Origin: Clostridium senegalense JC122
Lineage (GTDB): Bacteria > Bacillota > Clostridia > Clostridiales > Clostridiaceae
Reading direction: 5' to 3'
NCBI RefSeq assembly: GCF_000285575.1
Contig: NZ_HE611051.1
Coordinates: 19,626-83,625 of the forward strand
DNA length: 64,000 nucleotides
A program made the translations under genes and the position numbers. The notes under the pieces are model-generated. The model did no database searches and was not told the DNA's origin. It was given only the letters and a program-made list of their open reading frames with translations. The first letter of the stretch is position 1. Every line of letters starts with the position of its first letter. Below, one piece after another: positions 25,855 to 36,207 of the stretch.

Positions 25855-27012
25855 TTATTTTTTATTTTCTCTTAAAAACTTTTGTAATAAATCTAATTTA
25901 TATGGTTCTATTAATTGAATAAGTATTTTTATTATATCATAAAGTTCATCTTCACTAAATTTTCTTGATATATGTGATTTAGTTTTTGAATTTTTCTCCT
26001 TTTCATCTACTTCTACTACATCTTCCACATCTATAATTTCACCATTACTATTTAAATTTTCATTAAGAGAATTTAAACTTAAATTATTTAACTCTAAATC
26101 TAAACCATCTAAATCAACATCTTTTATATCATTATTATTTAAAGTATTCAATACTTCATTTATATCAGCATCCTGAAAAAACTCCTCTATATTTGGCATA
26201 GTTTCATTTATAGTATCTCTAGCCATACCAAAAAAGTTTGATATTATCCCTTGAAATGCAGCTACATCATTCTCTGATATATTATTAAACATACTTTCAA
26301 ATTCTGATTGCATATTATTTTGTTCTTTTCTCATAGAACTATTATTACTTTGATTATTTGAATTCTTTTGTTTATTTTGGTTGTTTTGATCTGTTTGAGG
26401 TTCGTTTTGATTCATAAAACTATTAACCATTTTAACAATTTCGTTAAAGTTAAATCCCGGTGGCATCATATTTTGAATATTAGGTTGATTGGAATTATCA
26501 TTATTATTAAAGTTTGATCCTCCTTGATTTCCTCCTCCACCAATAAATGTAGATATTAAATTAGATAAAAAATCTCCTTGTGGTTGTGCTCCTCCACCGC
26601 CAAACCCTGTTAAAGCAGACAAAATTGACATTATTCCTTGATTTAGTCCACCTCCAAAGAAATTTGAAAATGGATTAGGTGGCATAAATTGTTGAGGATT
26701 TCCTTGAGAATTCATATTATATCCTTGACTATTTACATTATTCCATTGGTTCATATGAGGATTTGTACCACTTATCTGTTCATTATTTGCCTGTGTTATA
26801 TTAGGATCTATCCCCATATTTGGATTCATTCCTACATTAGGATTCATTCCCATATTTGGATTCATGCCCATATTTGGATTCATCCCCATGTTTGGGTTCA
26901 TTCCCATATTTGGGTTAACTCCCATGTGCATCTGTTGATTTATAGGACCTTCATAATTGTTATAATTAGTTGAATATTTTTCTTCTCCTCTTCTTTTTTT
27001 ATGTTTACCCAT
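25855..27012 (-). CDS. Asn/Gly/Met-rich low-complexity protein with hexapeptide repeats
   Basis: 385 residues, no signal peptide. A basic start (MGKHKKRRGEEKYS) is followed by seven MGMNPN-type units (residues 30-71), then Asn/Gln-rich sequence, Gly-rich hydrophobic patches (FFGGGLNQGIMSILSALTG, DFLSNLISTFIGGGG), an acidic stretch (EDVVEVDEKEK) and a helical tail (DELYDIIKILIQLIEPYKL). I do not recognise the family. Such composition recalls spore coat or exosporium proteins. It is upstream-neighboured on the same strand by three Cys-rich genes. ATG 27012 follows AGAGGTGA. Function unknown. Confidence 0.7.
   Translation of the reverse strand: MGKHKKRRGEEKYSTNYNNYEGPINQQMHMGVNPNMGMNPNMGMNPNMGMNPNMGMNPNVGMNPNMGIDPNITQANNEQISGTNPHMNQWNNVNSQGYNMNSQGNPQQFMPPNPFSNFFGGGLNQGIMSILSALTGFGGGGAQPQGDFLSNLISTFIGGGGNQGGSNFNNNDNSNQPNIQNMMPPGFNFNEIVKMVNSFMNQNEPQTDQNNQNKQKNSNNQSNNSSMRKEQNNMQSEFESMFNNISENDVAAFQGIISNFFGMARDTINETMPNIEEFFQDADINEVLNTLNNNDIKDVDLDGLDLELNNLSLNSLNENLNSNGEIIDVEDVVEVDEKEKNSKTKSHISRKFSEDELYDIIKILIQLIEPYKLDLLQKFLRENKK
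26800..26925 (-). repeat. Seven 18-bp tandem repeats encoding MGMNPN
   Basis: Seven in-frame 18-bp units inside the low-complexity gene: MGVNPN, four MGMNPN, VGMNPN, MGIDPN. The middle units are nearly identical in DNA, so copy number may vary between strains. Confidence 0.9.
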
Positions 27013-27145
27013 ACAATCACCTCTTTACTTCTCAAACACTTCAATTCAAATTTATAATGAAACTCCATACTATATATTTCAAATTTAATATTAGGCTAAG
27101 TTTTATGTATATTTTTGTAATAATTTGTAACTGTATTATTACTTT

Positions 27146-27177
27146 AAAAAGCAATCCATGTATTCACATGGACTGCT
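27146..27177 (-). terminator. Terminator after the Cys-rich cluster
   Basis: AGCAGTCCATGT (minus, 27177-27166) pairs with ACATGGATTGCT, one mismatch, followed by TTTTT. It separates the Cys-rich genes from the repeat-rich gene. Confidence 0.85.
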
Positions 27178-27259
27178 AAAAATCTTATCTTTCTGCAAAA
27201 CCCCCCACCTTGGGCCATGGCTTTAACGCAATTTATATTTTATCTTTAGTTGTAAAATA

Positions 27260-27463
27260 TTAACAACAGCAAATTGTTCTGTATGGGCTATATGCTACAT
27301 TATTACTTGAACGTCCGCAAAAACACATCCATAGCCATACTAATAAAATTATGGTCATTGTTGACCTTCCATCTCTACAATTGGTATTTAATAGATTTCC
27401 TTGGTTTAGTATTACTATTACTAATAATAGTAAGAATAACCCCATGCCATTATTGCATCTCAT
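27260..27463 (-). CDS. Small Cys-rich two-helix protein, paralogue of 27503-27832
   Basis: 67 residues: hydrophobic MGLFLLLLVIVIL, polar NQGNLLNTNCRDGRS, hydrophobic TMTIILLVWLWMCFCG, then SSNN and a C-terminal CCC. Seven Cys. The arrangement and the pieces QGNLLNTNCRD and CGRSSNN parallel the neighbouring 109-residue protein (QGLLNTRNCKD, CGNNSNN), so the two are paralogues. No known family is recognised. ATG 27463 follows AAGGGG with an 8-nt spacer, supporting real translation. Likely spore- or membrane-associated; inference only. Confidence 0.72.
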   Translation of the reverse strand: MRCNNGMGLFLLLLVIVILNQGNLLNTNCRDGRSTMTIILLVWLWMCFCGRSSNNVAYSPYRTICCC

Positions 27464-27502
27464 AGTATCTACCCCTTTTACTCTGAATTTACAGATGCTA
27501 AA

Positions 27503-27832
27503 TTATCTACAGCAGCAACAACAACAAGGTTTGCATTTAGGTTTTTGTCTTTCTACACAACAAACTGGAATACATGACATATTTTGTGCAGCTGGTCTGT
27601 ATGGCATATATGGTCTAACATTATTATTCATATTGTTATTGGAGTTATTGCCACAACAACCTGAACACAACCAGAACAAGAATAATAATACTAATGCATT
27701 TCTTGATGAGTTGTCTTTACAGTTTCTAGTATTTAACAATCCTTGATAATAAAATATTGATATTATCAATAATATAATGCATGGATTGCAACAGCTATTA
27801 GAATTTCCGAAATTATTTCCACATCCAAACAT
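27503..27832 (-). CDS. Cys-rich small membrane-type protein with poly-Cys tail
   Basis: 109 residues with 18 Cys. Order: GCGN/CCNPC start, hydrophobic IILLIISIFYY, QGLLNTRNCKDNSS, hydrophobic ALVLLFLFWLCSGCCG, an Asn-rich linker, VRPYMPYRPAAQ, then SCIPVCC and a six-Cys run before a final Arg. ATG 27832 has AAGGAGGG at ideal distance. It is 54 nt downstream of the 193-residue Cys-rich gene and 39 nt upstream of its shorter paralogue. Function unknown; disulfide cross-linking or metal binding are the obvious options. Confidence 0.75.
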   Translation of the reverse strand: MFGCGNNFGNSNSCCNPCIILLIISIFYYQGLLNTRNCKDNSSRNALVLLFLFWLCSGCCGNNSNNNMNNNVRPYMPYRPAAQNMSCIPVCCVERQKPKCKPCCCCCCR

Positions 27833-27886
27833 ACTTATCCCTCCTTGTTAAATTTTGTCTAATTCCTTTTAAACTATTTTTATATT

Positions 27887-28468
27887 TTAACAGAATCTTC
27901 TTCCACCAAATCCGCATCCACAAAATAGGAAGAATATTATTATTATCCACCAGAACCACATACCACCAAATCCGCCGTAGCATCCATTTCCACAGCCGAA
28001 TCCGTATCCATAATTAGAAACTTGTTGTTGTGGAAGTATTTGTTGTGGAATATAGCAACAAACATATTCTTTTTTAGATTTTTTAGATTTTTTACCACTA
28101 CAGCAACAGCATGGATCACAGCAGCATGAACATGGTTCACAACATGCGCATGGATCGCAACATGGGTTACAACATGGGTTTGGCATTGGTTGAGGCATTG
28201 GTTGAGGCATTGGTTGAGCTCCACCACATCCGAATCCATTTCCGCCACATCCACAGAAGCACCAGAAGATAATTAATAAGAATACCCATATCCAAATACC
28301 ATTTCCTCTTCTATTACCACAGCCACATCCGTTATTGTTTCCGCCACAGTTATTATTAGATCCACCATTATCACATCCACAGCTTGAGCTATATCCTTCT
28401 GCATTATTTTCTGTATTTTCTCCATTGTTTAAACTAGAAATCAAGTTTAATAAAGCATTCATATCCAT
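27887..28468 (-). CDS. Very Cys/Gly-rich protein with two hydrophobic helices
   Basis: 193 residues, 31 of them Cys (16%). Order: MDMNALLNLISSLNNG, Gly/Cys/Asn-rich repeats, hydrophobic IWIWVFLLIIFWCFCGCGG, three QPMP repeats, an array of CCxP units (PCCNPCCDPCACCEPCSCCC), a basic KKSKKSKK, then GYGFGCGNGCYGG and a second hydrophobic segment WFWWIIIIFFLFCGCGFGG. AAGGAGG before ATG 28468 is strong. It is first of three leftward Cys-rich genes. I do not recognise the family; spore-coat-like cross-linking is a guess. Confidence 0.75.
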   Translation of the reverse strand: MDMNALLNLISSLNNGENTENNAEGYSSSCGCDNGGSNNNCGGNNNGCGCGNRRGNGIWIWVFLLIIFWCFCGCGGNGFGCGGAQPMPQPMPQPMPNPCCNPCCDPCACCEPCSCCCDPCCCCSGKKSKKSKKEYVCCYIPQQILPQQQVSNYGYGFGCGNGCYGGFGGMWFWWIIIIFFLFCGCGFGGRRFC

Positions 28469-29008
28469 AAAATATTGTCCTCCTTTTATTTTAGATATAT
28501 TTTTTATTTCTTTTGTACACTACATCTTATGATTTTTTTCCTTTTTTGACACTAATTTATATTTATTTTGTTAATTTTACATTCATTTGTTTATCAATTA
28601 ATTCTTCTGTTTTCTAATAATATACTATTTACATAGACCATATTTTGTTACATAATATTACTATTTTTTATAATAAATATTGTAATTAGAAAAAATTGAA
28701 TTAAAATATCTGTTCTAAGGTTAATATATTAATGCTACAATATATTATAGATTTAATTTTAATTTTCTTATATTTATAGAGAAACAAGCTCTCATTTAAA
28801 TTTATTCAATAACTTTAAAATATTTTTATGCAAAATGTAGTATTGGATTTTAAGTAATTAGGAGCATGTCTCACTATTTAGGGTATACAAGTTGTGGAAT
28901 GGATACTTTTAAAAGTTAACTTGGAACCCTAGAATTAAAAACAAATCAATATTTTTTATTATTCCATAAAATTTAGCACAATTAATATTTACATAAGGGG
29001 TGTTTTTA
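28469..29008. other. Long intergenic region between divergent genes; contains repeat copy B
   Basis: 540 nt without a supported gene. 28469-28765 is very AT-rich and holds the promoter of the Cys-rich genes, which I cannot place with confidence. 28766-28929 is the dispersed repeat. A ribosome site AAGGGG (28996-29000 region) leads into the CAAX protease gene. Confidence 0.6.
28766..28929 (-). repeat. Dispersed non-coding repeat, copy B (inverted)
   Basis: Reverse complement of copy A over its length: GGTTCCAAGTT at the left end, ATCCATTCCA, AATAGTGAGACATGCTCC, ATATTTTAAAGTTATTGAAT, then AAATTTAAATGAGAGCTTG and TTTCTCTATA, which copy C shares. The left-end hairpin is eroded compared with copy A. 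Confidence 0.87.
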
Positions 29009-29736
29009 TTGTTATTACCGTTAATTATTGATATTTTTATAATAATATTAGTGTATTTTTTCCATTTGTATTTTTTATGTATAAATTAGTATTTGATTAT
29101 AAAAAATTCTCTATTTTTTCTTTCAAATCCATTGGCGCAATTATCATTTATACAATAATAGTACTATTACTACCTCCAATGCACGCTAACACATTGCCTT
29201 TTTTTGCAGTAGTATTAGCGATTATGTATATGAAAAATGAACATGATAAAGATTATTTTAAATATAATTTTAGTATTAGAAATACTAATTTCATATTAGC
29301 TTTTAAATATGCACTTTTCAGTTATGCTATTTCAATCGTAGCTGCTTTAATTTGGGATATAATTTTAAAATTTATGGGAGTAACCACTGAACAACAAGAT
29401 GTAGTACAAATATTATCAGATTATACACTTCTTAAATTTTTGATTTCCGTTCCATCTACAGTTATTTTTGCTCCTATTTTAGAAGAATTTGTTTTTAGAT
29501 ACCTTCTCTTTGAGAAATTCTTAAATAAGTTTATTCATCCAATACTTTCTGCTATAATAACAAGTTTAATTTTTGCATTCATGCATTTTAGCCTAAGTGC
29601 ATTTTTAACGTTATTTACTCTTAGTTTGCTAACATGCTATTTCATGCATAATAAAGGTTTTTGGTATTCTGTATCTATTCATATGATGATGAACTTAATT
29701 ACTACTACCTTAATTTTTATTAGTAAACTATCTTAA
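29009..29736 (+). pseudogene. CPBP (CAAX-type) intramembrane metalloprotease, frameshifted near N-terminus
   Basis: The main frame (ATG 29077 on) has the CPBP motifs APILEEFVFRYLLFEK (EExxxR), FAFMHF and SIHMMMN. But ATG 29077 has no ribosome site, and the first membrane helix is missing. An AAGGGG site precedes TTG 29009, whose frame encodes a hydrophobic helix (LLPLIIDIFIIILVYFF) and stops just beyond a T6 run at 29071-29076. One extra T would fuse both to about 242 residues, the usual size. So this is probably one gene with a homopolymer indel. Substrate unknown. Confidence 0.72.
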
Positions 29737-29741
29737 ACTCA

Positions 29742-29776
29742 AAAAAACACATACTTTTATAAAGTATGTGTTTTTT
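29742..29776 (+). terminator. Terminator of the CPBP protease gene
   Basis: AAAACACATACTTT (29744-29757) / AAAGTATGTGTTTT (29761-29774) with flanking A and T runs, so it may act in both directions. Confidence 0.88.
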
Positions 29777-29842
29777 ATATTTATTTGAATTTTTAAGTTA
29801 TTAATAAATATTTAATTTTATATAATCATAAACACTTATTAA

Positions 29843-30433
29843 CTATTCCAATTCTATATTTTTACTTAATTCTTCTAATAAATTTTCTTTACCTTCTTTT
29901 TTTAATGATGAAAAGAAAACTATTGATTCTTCCTTATCCATTTTTAAAGTTTCTCTTATAAGTTTTTTACTTTTGGCTGCCTCATTATTAGTTAATTTAT
30001 CCCTTTTTGTAGCTACCACTATAACATTATACCCATAATGTTTTACCCAATTATACATAATAACATCATCATTAGTAGGCTTATGTCTAGAATCAACTAA
30101 AAGCACTATTTTTTTTAGCTGTGGACGATCTATTAAATATTTCTCCATCATTTTTCCCCAGCTATCCTTTTCTTTTTTAGATACTTTTGCATATCCATAT
30201 CCTGGCAAATCTACAAAATAAAACTCATTGTTTATTAAGAAAAAGTTTATTAATCTAGTTTTTCCTGGTGTACCACTTACTTTAACCAATTTCTTTCTAT
30301 TTGTTAAAGTATTTATAAGTGATGATTTTCCAACATTTGAACGTCCAACAAAAGCAAATTCTACTCTATTATCAATAGGATATTGTTGTGGTTTCACTGC
30401 TGATATAACAAATTCTGATTGTTTAATTTCCAT
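29843..30433 (-). CDS. engB: Ribosome biogenesis GTPase EngB (YsxC/YihA)
   Basis: 196-residue TRAFAC GTPase: G1 [11 protein letters not shown] (about 30-40), G2/G3 [12 protein letters not shown] and [10 protein letters not shown]4 TKRDKL, G5 FFSSLKKEG. It acts in 50S subunit assembly. The start overlaps the end of lon by 11 nt, the usual lon-engB arrangement in Firmicutes, so the two are cotranscribed. Confidence 0.96.
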   Translation of the reverse strand: MEIKQSEFVISAVKPQQYPIDNRVEFAFVGRSNVGKSSLINTLTNRKKLVKVSGTPGKTRLINFFLINNEFYFVDLPGYGYAKVSKKEKDSWGKMMEKYLIDRPQLKKIVLLVDSRHKPTNDDVIMYNWVKHYGYNVIVVATKRDKLTNNEAAKSKKLIRETLKMDKEESIVFFSSLKKEGKENLLEELSKNIELE

Positions 30434-32759
30434 TATTCATCTCTCCAATAACTAAAGCATTCTTTAGTACTTCATTTACATTTTCTACTGGTATAAATTT
30501 TATCTTATTTTTAACGCTCTTAGGCAGTTTATCTATATCTTTTTTATTGTCTTTTGGCATTATTATAGTATCTATACCCATTCTATATGCAGCTAGACTT
30601 TTTTCTTTTAGTCCTCCAATAGGCAACACTTTTCCAGTTAAAGTTACTTCGCCAGTCATTGCAACATTATGTTTTACTTTTGAATTACTTAACGCTGATA
30701 CCATAGCTGTAGTCATTGTTATCCCCGCTGATGGGCCATCTTTAGGTACTGCCCCTTCTGGTACATGTATATGAATATCTTTGTTCTTATAAAACTCATT
30801 TTTTATACTAAATCTGTTTGCATTAGATCTTACATAACTATATGCAGCTTTTGCAGATTCTTTCATCACATCACCTAACTTACCAGTAAGTTCAAGTTTT
30901 CCATTTCCGTCCATAACCATTACTTCTATAGGAAGAGTATCACCACCATATGCTGTCCATGCTAAACCAGTAACTACCCCTATCTTATCATCTTGTTGCA
31001 TATCATCATAGCTAAATATTTCTACGCCTAAGTATTTAGTTACATGATTAGATGTAATTGCTATTTTTTCTTTATCCTTTTCTACAAGTTCAGTTATAGC
31101 TTTTCTTATCATTGTAGCTAATTTTCTTTGTAAACTTCTAACTCCTGATTCTCTAGTATAACTTTCTACAACTTTTTTTATTGCAGAATCATGTATCTTA
31201 ATTTGACTTTCTTTAACATTATGTTCTTTTAATAATTTAGGAACTATATGCCTTTTAGCTATATTAAATTTTTCCTCTAAAGTATATCCACTTACTTCTA
31301 TAATCTCCATTCTATCTAAAAGTGGTCTAGATATAGTATCAAGTGAATTGGCTGTTGTTATAAATAATACTTTTGATAAGTCAAAATCTAATTCTAAGTA
31401 ATGATCCCTAAAACTATTGTTTTGTTCTGGATCTAAAACTTCTAATAGTGAATCTTCTATATTTCCCTTATGATCCATTCCTGTTTTATCTATCTCATCT
31501 AAAAGAAATACTGGATTTTTAGATCCTGCTTTTTTCATACCATTTATAATTCTACCTGGAATAGCTCCTACATAAGTTTTTCTATGACCTCTTATTTCTG
31601 CTTCGTCTCTTACTCCACCTAAGCTCATTCTTACAAATTTACGTTGTAAGGCTTCTGAAACAGATTCAGCTATAGAAGTCTTCCCAACTCCAGGTGGTCC
31701 AACCAAACATAGTATTGGAGCTTTCAATCCTCTACTAACTTTTCTTACCGCTAAATATTCTATTATTCTTTCCTTAACGTCTTCCATTCCATAATGGTTT
31801 TCATCTAGTACTTTTCTAGCATTTTTTATGTCTAAATTATCTTTTGTTATTGTTCCCCAAGGTAAACCTAATAGAACATCTAAGTAAGTTTTTGTATTAA
31901 GACCTTCTTGAGAAGATGCTCCACTACTTTTTAACCTTTTAAGCTCATATAAAGCCTTTTCTCTCGCTTCCTTAGGAAGTTTCGCTTTTACCATCTTAGA
32001 CTCATATTCTCTAAGTTCTTTTAACTCTTCATCATCTTCTCCCAATTCTTCTTGAATTGTTTTTATTTGTTCTCTAAGATAATACTCCTTTTGTACCTTT
32101 CCAATTTTACTTTTTACTTTTATGCCTATTTTCTTTTCCAGTGCTACAATTTCCAATTCACCTTTTATAATTGTCAACAACTTTTCTAAACGCTCTTTAA
32201 TATTAATTAAACTTAATAATTCTTGTTTTTTACTTTGTTTTAATAACATATACGATGCTATAGTGTCGCATATTCTTCCAAGGTCTTCCTCTTCATCTAA
32301 ATCTATCATTACATCCATTGACTGATTAGTAACTTCTAAATAGTCTTGAAAACTTTCTAGTATAGATGCAACATAAGCTTGACACTCTACCATATCTTCC
32401 TTAGGTATTTTATCTTCTATAACTTCTATTTCACCTAAAATACTACTTTCATCTTTTATATAATCTATTAATTTCCCCCTGCATTCACCTTCAACTAACA
32501 CTCTTATGTAATTTTCAGGTAACCTAACCAACTGTTTTACTGTACATATAGTTCCTATTTGTTGTATATCATCTTTTTCTACGTCTTCAACTTTAGCATC
32601 TTTTTGTGAAACTAAAAAAATCTTCTGATCTTTAGTCATAGCAGTCTCAAGGGCAACTATAGATTTTTCTCTTCCCACATCAAAATTCAATACATTATAT
32701 GGGAAAATACTTAATCCTCTTAAAGGTATTAAAGGAAGTTTTATTATATTATTCTCCAT
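30423..32759 (-). CDS. lon: ATP-dependent protease Lon (LonA)
   Basis: 778 residues. N-terminal substrate domain ([23 protein letters not shown]), coiled-coil middle, AAA+ module with Walker [10 protein letters not shown] and Walker [10 protein letters not shown], and a C-terminal protease domain with the Ser-Lys dyad in DGPSAGIT and [10 protein letters not shown]. It degrades misfolded and regulatory proteins in the cytosol. It lies between lonB and engB on the same strand; 200 nt separates it from lonB. I saw no CIRCE or CtsR-type operator in that gap. Confidence 0.97.
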   Translation of the reverse strand: MENNIIKLPLIPLRGLSIFPYNVLNFDVGREKSIVALETAMTKDQKIFLVSQKDAKVEDVEKDDIQQIGTICTVKQLVRLPENYIRVLVEGECRGKLIDYIKDESSILGEIEVIEDKIPKEDMVECQAYVASILESFQDYLEVTNQSMDVMIDLDEEEDLGRICDTIASYMLLKQSKKQELLSLINIKERLEKLLTIIKGELEIVALEKKIGIKVKSKIGKVQKEYYLREQIKTIQEELGEDDEELKELREYESKMVKAKLPKEAREKALYELKRLKSSGASSQEGLNTKTYLDVLLGLPWGTITKDNLDIKNARKVLDENHYGMEDVKERIIEYLAVRKVSRGLKAPILCLVGPPGVGKTSIAESVSEALQRKFVRMSLGGVRDEAEIRGHRKTYVGAIPGRIINGMKKAGSKNPVFLLDEIDKTGMDHKGNIEDSLLEVLDPEQNNSFRDHYLELDFDLSKVLFITTANSLDTISRPLLDRMEIIEVSGYTLEEKFNIAKRHIVPKLLKEHNVKESQIKIHDSAIKKVVESYTRESGVRSLQRKLATMIRKAITELVEKDKEKIAITSNHVTKYLGVEIFSYDDMQQDDKIGVVTGLAWTAYGGDTLPIEVMVMDGNGKLELTGKLGDVMKESAKAAYSYVRSNANRFSIKNEFYKNKDIHIHVPEGAVPKDGPSAGITMTTAMVSALSNSKVKHNVAMTGEVTLTGKVLPIGGLKEKSLAAYRMGIDTIIMPKDNKKDIDKLPKSVKNKIKFIPVENVNEVLKNALVIGEMNNGN

Positions 32760-32960
32760 TTTCTCCCCTCATTTCTATAAATTAATGTTATTTTATCGCT
32801 TATGATTTAAAAAAGTATATAAATAGACTAATATATTATAACCATAATTAAGATTTTTTTCAATTAATAAGTCACTCTAATTATATATTCTTTTAACATA
32901 TTTCCTTTAAATATTAAATAAAAAATATTATTAAATTAAACAACTCTTATATATTATTAA

Positions 32961-34649
32961 CTATATAGATTTTGCAGTTAGTATATCTAAGTCACCTTTA
33001 ACATTCACATCCAATGTTTCATACTCTTGATTTACTATTGAAATTTTTATCACTTCTTTTATATGACCTACTGGTATAATATCAACACCTTCAATCTGAC
33101 TAAAACTCTCTTGCCAGTTTTCTTTAGGAATAATTATCTTTGTAGCACCTGCTTTCATAGCAGCTTGAATTTTAGAACTTACACCACCTACTGGCATTAC
33201 AAGTCCATAAATAGATATTTCACCAGTCATAGCAACTTTATTGTTTACTCTATTTCCAGTTATAGCACTATATATAGCAGTGGCTATACTTACTCCTGCT
33301 GATGGACCATCTACTGGAGTTCCCCCTGGAAAATTTACATGTATATCATATTCATTTACATGTAATGAAAAAGTTTTTTCAATGACAGTAATTACATTTT
33401 CTAGTGATGATGCTACTGTGCTCTTTCTCTTTATTTTCTTGTTGTTATCTTTAATTTCTTCTTCTTCAACTATTCCTGTTATTTTAATTTTTCCCATACG
33501 AGATTTAACTTTCATCGCCGTTGCTTCAATCTCCATCAATGCTCCTATATTAGCTCCATACACTGCCAACCCATTTACATTTCCTATCATAGGCGCAGTC
33601 TTTACTTTCTTTATAGGTCTTTTACTATAATGACCATTTTCAATAACCCACTCAACATCTTCAACACTTACATACTTTCTATTTTCATTTATAGCTATTC
33701 CTGATGCCAATTGAATTAAATTAACTGCATCTCTTCCATTTGAAGAATATAATCCCACTAACTTTGCTGCATCTTCTTCTAAATTTAATTCTAATTTTTT
33801 CATAGCATTATTGGCTATAACTTCTATTTCTTCTGGTGTTAGAGCCCTAAAAAATATTTCTACACATCTTGATCTTATAGCTGGAGGTATTTCTTCTGGA
33901 TTTCTTGTTGTAGCACCTATCAGTCTAAAATCTGCTGGAAACCCATTATCAAATATATCCTTTATATATTGTGGCATATTATTATCTTCAGAGTTATAAT
34001 AAGCACTATCTAAAAATACTTTTCTATCTTCTAATACTTTTAATAACTTATTCATTTCAATTGGATGCAACTCACCAATCTCATCTATAAATAGAACTCC
34101 ACCATGAGCTTTAGATACAGCTCCCATTTTAGGTTGTGGTACCCCAGCTGCACCTAATGGTCCAGCACCTTGATATATAGGATCATGAACCGAACCTATA
34201 AGCGGGTCAGCAATTCCTCTTTCATCAAACCTTATTGTTGTTGCATCTATTTCTACAAATTTAGAATAATCACCAAAAGGTGAGTTTTCTCTTTTTTTAG
34301 CTTCTTCTAAAACTAGTCTTGCAGCTGCTGTCTTACCAATGCCTGGTGGCCCATAAATTATAACGTGTTGTGGATTAGGTCCACATATAGCTGCTTTTAA
34401 AGCTCTTATACCTTTTTGTTGACCTATTATTTCATTAAAATTCGTTGGCCTGCTTTTCTCCGAAAGTGGCATAGTTAATGATATACTTTTCATTTCTTCT
34501 AGTCTTTTAGCATCTTCCTTTTTTTCATTAATATTTGATGAAGAGTTTTTTATATTACCCTTACTTGAAAATATATAAATTATTAATGAGAAAATAATTA
34601 TAGAATGAACAGTTAAAATAAGAAAAATCGTTGAATTTTCCATAATCAT
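32961..34649 (-). CDS. lonB: Membrane-anchored ATP-dependent protease LonB
   Basis: About 562 residues. An N-terminal membrane helix (TIFLILTVHSIIIFSLIIYI) is followed by an AAA+ module (Walker A YGPPGIGKTAAAR, Walker B VLFIDEIGELHP) and the Lon protease domain (VDGPSAGVS, GGVSSKIQAAMKAGA). LonB in spore formers is forespore-associated in Bacillus. Three ATGs lie close together; ATG 34649 is chosen because it is 9 nt from GGAGG, while 34655 is only 3 nt away. Standard neighbour of clpX and lon. Confidence 0.93.
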   Translation of the reverse strand: MIMENSTIFLILTVHSIIIFSLIIYIFSSKGNIKNSSSNINEKKEDAKRLEEMKSISLTMPLSEKSRPTNFNEIIGQQKGIRALKAAICGPNPQHVIIYGPPGIGKTAAARLVLEEAKKRENSPFGDYSKFVEIDATTIRFDERGIADPLIGSVHDPIYQGAGPLGAAGVPQPKMGAVSKAHGGVLFIDEIGELHPIEMNKLLKVLEDRKVFLDSAYYNSEDNNMPQYIKDIFDNGFPADFRLIGATTRNPEEIPPAIRSRCVEIFFRALTPEEIEVIANNAMKKLELNLEEDAAKLVGLYSSNGRDAVNLIQLASGIAINENRKYVSVEDVEWVIENGHYSKRPIKKVKTAPMIGNVNGLAVYGANIGALMEIEATAMKVKSRMGKIKITGIVEEEEIKDNNKKIKRKSTVASSLENVITVIEKTFSLHVNEYDIHVNFPGGTPVDGPSAGVSIATAIYSAITGNRVNNKVAMTGEISIYGLVMPVGGVSSKIQAAMKAGATKIIIPKENWQESFSQIEGVDIIPVGHIKEVIKISIVNQEYETLDVNVKGDLDILTAKSI

Positions 34650-34825
34650 ATACATTATCCTCCATAAATCTTTATTTAGGGAATATTAGCTTTTTATATT
34701 ATATAAAAGTACATACTTTCCCCTTTATACTACTATTATTTTCACATTTTCCTTTAATATTCTTATTCACTAAATAAAATTCTTACTTAATCATAAGGAT
34801 AAAATATAAGTTAAAATAATTGCAT

Positions 34826-34860
34826 AAAAATAAAGACACTATAAAACATATAGTGCCTTT
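34826..34860 (-). terminator. Terminator of clpX
   Basis: AAAGGCACTA (34860-34851, minus) pairs with TAGTGTCTTT (34841-34832, one G-T pair), then TATTTTT. Confidence 0.85.
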
Positions 34861-34894
34861 ATATATTAAAAATATTTAACATTATTTTCTAACA

Positions 34895-36187
34895 TTATGC
34901 TGGTTCTAAACCTCGTTTAGATTTACCTTTTGATTCAATTTTCAACGGCTCTCTTTTTCCACTTTCAGCTATAACAACATCTGGTTCTTTAGTCTTTATT
35001 GTATCTTTAGTTATTATAACTTTTTCAATTTCTTCTCTTGAAGGAATTTCAAACATAATATCCTTCATAGTTTCTTCTATTATAGCTCTAAGACCTCTTG
35101 CTCCAGTTTTTCTTTTGATTGCTTCATTAGCTATCTGTTTTAATGCTTCTTCATCAAAATCTAATAACACATCATCCATTTCAAATAGCTTTTTATATTG
35201 CTTAACTAGTGCATTTTTAGGTTCACTTAATATACTAACCAATGCACTCTCATCTAAAGCTTGTAAAGTTACTATTATAGGTAATCTTCCAACAAACTCT
35301 GGTATTAAACCAAATCTTAACAAATCTCCTGGCATTATTTCTTTTAATAATGCTCCTATATCTTTAACTTCTTTAGTTTGAACATCTGCACCAAATCCCA
35401 TTGATGATTTTTGAGTTCTTCTTGATATTATTTTATCTAAGCCATCAAATGCTCCACCACATATAAATAAAATGTTTGAAGTGTTAATTTGTATAAACTC
35501 CTGATGTGGATGTTTTCTTCCGCCTTGAGGTGGTACAGATGCTACTGTTCCTTCTAAAATTTTCAATAATGCTTGCTGTACGCCTTCACCTGATACATCT
35601 CTAGTTATAGACGGATTCTCGGATTTTCTTGCTATTTTGTCTATTTCATCAATATATATTATACCTTTTTCTGCCTTTTCTACATCATAATCAGAATTTT
35701 GAATTAATTTAAGTAAGATATTTTCAACATCTTCGCCTACATATCCAGCTTCTGTCAATGTAGTAGCATCAGCTATAGCAAAAGGTACATTTAACATTTT
35801 AGCTAAAGTTTGTGCAAGTAATGTCTTTCCTGAACCTGTTGGTCCTAATAATAAAATATTACTTTTTTGAAGTTCAACATCCCCTTCACTAACATTAGAA
35901 CTTATTCTTTTATAGTGATTATAGACAGCAACGGATAAAGATTTTTTAGCTTCATCCTGTCCAACAACATACTGATCTAAATATTTTTTTATTTCTGCTG
36001 GCTTTGGAAGAGTTTCCATATCCATTTGGACACTGTCTTCTCTTTCATCTACTATAATTTCTGAGCATAATTCTATACATTCATCACATATATAAACCCC
36101 TGGTCCAGCTATAAGTCTTTTTACTTGTTCTTCATTTTTTCCACAAAAAGAACATTTGAATTTTTTCTTTTCATCATTTCTTGGCAT
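34895..36187 (-). CDS. clpX: ClpX, ATP-binding unfoldase subunit of ClpXP
   Basis: 430 residues: N-terminal C4 zinc domain (CSFCGK ... CDECIELC), Walker [15 protein letters not shown], Walker [11 protein letters not shown], the substrate-gripping loop region and sensor motifs ([22 protein letters not shown]). It feeds unfolded proteins to ClpP. It starts 20 nt after clpP, in the same transcript, and ends at a terminator. Confidence 0.97.
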   Translation of the reverse strand: MPRNDEKKKFKCSFCGKNEEQVKRLIAGPGVYICDECIELCSEIIVDEREDSVQMDMETLPKPAEIKKYLDQYVVGQDEAKKSLSVAVYNHYKRISSNVSEGDVELQKSNILLLGPTGSGKTLLAQTLAKMLNVPFAIADATTLTEAGYVGEDVENILLKLIQNSDYDVEKAEKGIIYIDEIDKIARKSENPSITRDVSGEGVQQALLKILEGTVASVPPQGGRKHPHQEFIQINTSNILFICGGAFDGLDKIISRRTQKSSMGFGADVQTKEVKDIGALLKEIMPGDLLRFGLIPEFVGRLPIIVTLQALDESALVSILSEPKNALVKQYKKLFEMDDVLLDFDEEALKQIANEAIKRKTGARGLRAIIEETMKDIMFEIPSREEIEKVIITKDTIKTKEPDVVIAESGKREPLKIESKGKSKRGLEPA

Positions 36188-36207
36188 GTCTACACCTCTC
36201 TAAAATG

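Noticed and set aside
26800-26925. CRISPR-like array
   Set aside because: The regular repeats are contiguous 18-bp coding units with no spacers.
26689-26973. Antisense frame over the MGMNPN repeats
   Set aside because: Its Ile/His periodicity merely mirrors the repeat on the other strand.
27943-28254. Alternative 103-residue frame over the CCxP array
   Set aside because: It is a shadow of the repetitive Cys-rich gene in another frame, lacks a ribosome site and has unnatural His/Val/Cys periodicity.
28469-28560. Sporulation sigma (E or K) promoter before the Cys-rich genes
   Set aside because: A CATAAGAT element occurs, but no convincing -35 partner; too weak in AT-rich DNA to list.
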